From Lichenicola sp050954785 (GTDB lineage: Bacteria; Pseudomonadota; Alphaproteobacteria; Acetobacterales; Acetobacteraceae): a DNA stretch of 64,000 nucleotides. Of the stretch, positions 62,188 through 64,000 are shown one piece after another. Location of the stretch: contig JBPBQO010000191.1 of the NCBI GenBank assembly GCA_050954785.1, forward strand, positions 1 to 64,000, given 5' to 3'. Position numbers and translations under genes: made by a program. The notes beneath the pieces were generated by a model. It was not told the DNA's origin and ran no database searches. It saw only the letters and a list, made by a program, of their open reading frames with translations. Each line of letters starts with the position of its first letter. Position 1 is the stretch's first letter.

Positions 62188-63195
62188 TTACCGTCGGCGC
62201 CCGGCCAACATCAATCCACACAGGGCGGTGCCGAAGGTCAGCGCCGCTCCAATGCTCGGCCGGTTCTTGTGGGCCCAGACCTGTGCGCTCGTGGAAAGGG
62301 ATTCCTTGTCGAACGGTCCATGCGTCGACGAAACGCGTGTCGACGGGGTGAACAGGTTCGCGTCGTGTGCGTCGGCGATGCCCTGGTTGGAAGATTTCAG
62401 GGTGCGTGGACCGAACGTTGCGAGCAGCCGGTCGGCGAGTGCAGGAGCCAGCTGGTTGAGCAGCGCGATCTGAACCGTCTGGCCGCCGATCTTGAGTTCG
62501 CGCTGCCGGTTGGTCGCCGCGAAATGGATCGCGTCCGCCACGATCTCGGGCTGATACACCGGCGGTGGCGGCCGTGGCAGCCCGTCCATGTGCGCGGTCG
62601 CATGGGTATAGAACGGCGTGTTGACGCTTGGCGGATAGACGATCGTCAGATGCACGCGGCTGCGCTCGCCGAGCAGTTCGCCGCGAACCGCCTCGGTGAA
62701 GCCGCGCATCGCGTATTTGGCACCGGCGTAGGACGACAGCAGCGGCGCCGCACGCAAGCCGAGCGCCGAACACACATTGACGATGGTGCCGGCATTGCGC
62801 GGCCGCATATGTTCCAGCGCGATCCGGGTGCCGTTGACGGTTCCGAGATAGACCACCTCGGTGACACGCCGGAACTCGGCTTCCGAACTGTCCAGGAAGG
62901 TTCCGAACACGCCGACACCGGCATTGTTGATCCAGACCTTGATCGGGCCCAACGCCGCTTCGAGAGTCGCCGCGGCCCGACGCAGGGCATCGCTGTCGGT
63001 CACGTCGGCGATGCAGGTCACGACCGTTGCACCGCTGGCGGCGAGGGACGCCTCGGCTGCGTCGAGTGCCGGTTTGCCGCGCGCGATCAGGCCGATCTTC
63101 CACCCCTTGCGGGCAAAAAGCTCCGCGGTGCTCAGGCCGATGCCCGAGGATCCGCCGGTGATGACGACGACGTCCGAGTTGCTGCTCACTGACAT
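62188..63195 (-). CDS. Short-chain dehydrogenase/reductase with C-terminal hydrophobic tail
   Basis: The protein has 335 residues. Cofactor loop VVITGGSSGIGLSTAELF, NNAGVGVFG, catalytic serine in NVCSALGLRAAP and YAGAK (Tyr/Lys). The arginine after beta-2 (LIARGKPAL) suggests NADP. Beyond the usual 250 residues there is an 85-residue extension ending in a hydrophobic helix (IGAALTFGTALCGLMLAG) and RRR, which may anchor it to the membrane. Substrate unknown. Confidence 0.85.
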   Translation of the reverse strand: MSVSSNSDVVVITGGSSGIGLSTAELFARKGWKIGLIARGKPALDAAEASLAASGATVVTCIADVTDSDALRRAAATLEAALGPIKVWINNAGVGVFGTFLDSSEAEFRRVTEVVYLGTVNGTRIALEHMRPRNAGTIVNVCSALGLRAAPLLSSYAGAKYAMRGFTEAVRGELLGERSRVHLTIVYPPSVNTPFYTHATAHMDGLPRPPPPVYQPEIVADAIHFAATNRQRELKIGGQTVQIALLNQLAPALADRLLATFGPRTLKSSNQGIADAHDANLFTPSTRVSSTHGPFDKESLSTSAQVWAHKNRPSIGAALTFGTALCGLMLAGRRR

Positions 63196-63321
63196 GCTCT
63201 ACCTTTGCCGGGCAATTCGCCCCTCAGCGCAGGTGGGACCGTTACGGCAACCCCGAAACCCTCGCGGCTCTGCAAACTGGTCGGCGGACGTAGTCGTGAT
63301 GTCCGCCGATGTCGACTGCAG

Positions 63322-64000
63322 TTATCGGCTGCTCGGACCCACCTGGCCTTCCTTCGGGTAGGCCGGCAGCAATGGCGGCGGCGGCGTCACCACATGCGGC
63401 ATACGGCCGAGCTCGTCGGTCATCATCTTCACACCGGTCTCGAGCTGGATGTCGTGGTCGGTCAGGAACTCGCCCGGTACATCCTCGAGGTCGACATCCG
63501 GGTCGACGCCGTGGTTCTCGATCACCCACTGGCCGTCGGTGCCGTAGAGACTGTCCTCCGGCACGGTGATGTATCCGCCATCGAGCATCGTCCACTGCCC
63601 GCGTATGCCGCGCACGCCGCCCCAGGTGCGCGTGCCGACCAGCTTGCCGAGGCCGTACTTGCGGAAATAGTAAGGGAAGATGTCGCCGTCCGAAGCGGAG
63701 TAGTGGTTGATCAGCGTTACCTTCGGCCCGTTCACCAGTTGCTGTGGGATCGTCATCGCAGCACGCTCGCGGTTGGTCGACATGCCGATCAGCACGCGGC
63801 GCAGCCGCTCCAGCACCATCTGGTCGATGAAGCCGCCATTGTTCCAGCGATCGTCGATCACCAGCGCCTGTCGGTCGATCTGCGGGTAGAACTGGCGGAC
63901 GAACTGCTCCATCCCCAGGCTTTCCATGTCGCTCAGGTAGATGTAGCCGACCCGGCCGCCGGAAAGCTGGTCCACCTTCTGCCGGTTATGATCGATCCAG
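63322..64000 (-). CDS. Tricorn-type S41 protease, C-terminal part (N-terminus outside window)
   Basis: 226 C-terminal residues are visible and the frame stays open to the window edge. RVGYIYLSDMESLGMEQFVR, FYPQIDRQALVIDDRWNNGG and NHYSASDGDIFPYYFRKYG (nucleophile Ser in SASDGD) match the C2 catalytic domain of tricorn protease homologues. The tail ends in Pro-rich TPPPPLLPAYPKEG. Full proteins are over 1,000 residues with propellers and PDZ. The role is probably in peptide turnover. Confidence 0.85.
   Translation of the reverse strand, partial: WIDHNRQKVDQLSGGRVGYIYLSDMESLGMEQFVRQFYPQIDRQALVIDDRWNNGGFIDQMVLERLRRVLIGMSTNRERAAMTIPQQLVNGPKVTLINHYSASDGDIFPYYFRKYGLGKLVGTRTWGGVRGIRGQWTMLDGGYITVPEDSLYGTDGQWVIENHGVDPDVDLEDVPGEFLTDHDIQLETGVKMMTDELGRMPHVVTPPPPLLPAYPKEGQVGPSSR

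Overview
The window is GC-rich, densely packed bacterial chromosome. Gene content and order point to an alphaproteobacterium, most likely of the family Acetobacteraceae (Rhodospirillales/Acetobacterales). Supporting features are a MucR C-terminus, a fur-olsB pair, lnt followed by an XRE regulator, sdh in the order C-D-A-B, a 2-oxoglutarate dehydrogenase cluster whose E3 carries its own lipoyl domain, the rlmB-tRNA-secE-nusG arrangement, and palindromic intergenic repeats of a type I associate with that family. The family call is inference; species cannot be read from the sequence. There are no rRNA genes, no CRISPR array and no complete insertion sequence.

Layout. 1-4.6 kb: end of a MucR-type regulator, fur, olsB (ornithine lipid), lnt (lipoprotein acylation), an XRE regulator and a protein phosphatase. 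4.6-8.4 kb: sdhCDAB. 8.5-15.4 kb: a divergent DprA-like protein, a small membrane protein, asd, a GH15-fold protein that has lost its catalytic glutamates, and zwf. 15.5-19.1 kb: an EmrAB-type efflux pair divergent from its TetR regulator, with a candidate operator between them. 19-22.7 kb: a 2OG-Fe(II) oxygenase, a small exported Cys/His protein, zapE and mdh. 22.9-29.2 kb: sucA-sucB-lpd. 29.3-32 kb: pdxA-pdxJ-yajO, a vitamin B6 group whose last gene may supply the deoxyxylulose phosphate used by PdxJ. 32-35.7 kb: a phosphoesterase, an MHS transporter, an iron-type alcohol dehydrogenase and a small membrane protein.

35.7-37.65 kb is a small accessory islet at a tRNA-Thr gene. It holds the C-terminal remnant of a tyrosine integrase and a two-gene unit in which a Panacea-domain (SocA-like) antitoxin overlaps a small membrane protein. 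This looks like a toxin-antitoxin pair with a membrane effector. 37.8-41.7 kb is pqiABC (MCE lipid transport). 41.7-44.2 kb is nusG-secE with tRNA-Trp, then tRNA-Gly, tRNA-Tyr and rlmB; nusG is not followed by rplK.

44.2-55.4 kb: DUF2256 and DCC proteins, cysE, a UbiH-family hydroxylase, glnK-amtB behind a readable NtrC/sigma-54 promoter, a two-domain retropepsin-like protease, proline iminopeptidase, xerC-DUF484 and priA. 55.4-59.3 kb is an AT-richer, gene-poor stretch holding a beta-roll, probably type I-secreted protein and a small exported protein that may be frameshifted. 59.3-64 kb: a sulfotransferase overlapping an S9 peptidase, a short-chain dehydrogenase, and the C-terminal part of a tricorn-type S41 protease that runs off the window.

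The central metabolic genes (sdh, mdh, suc/lpd, zwf) show an oxidative TCA cycle and an oxidative pentose phosphate entry. glnK-amtB shows nitrogen-controlled ammonium uptake.
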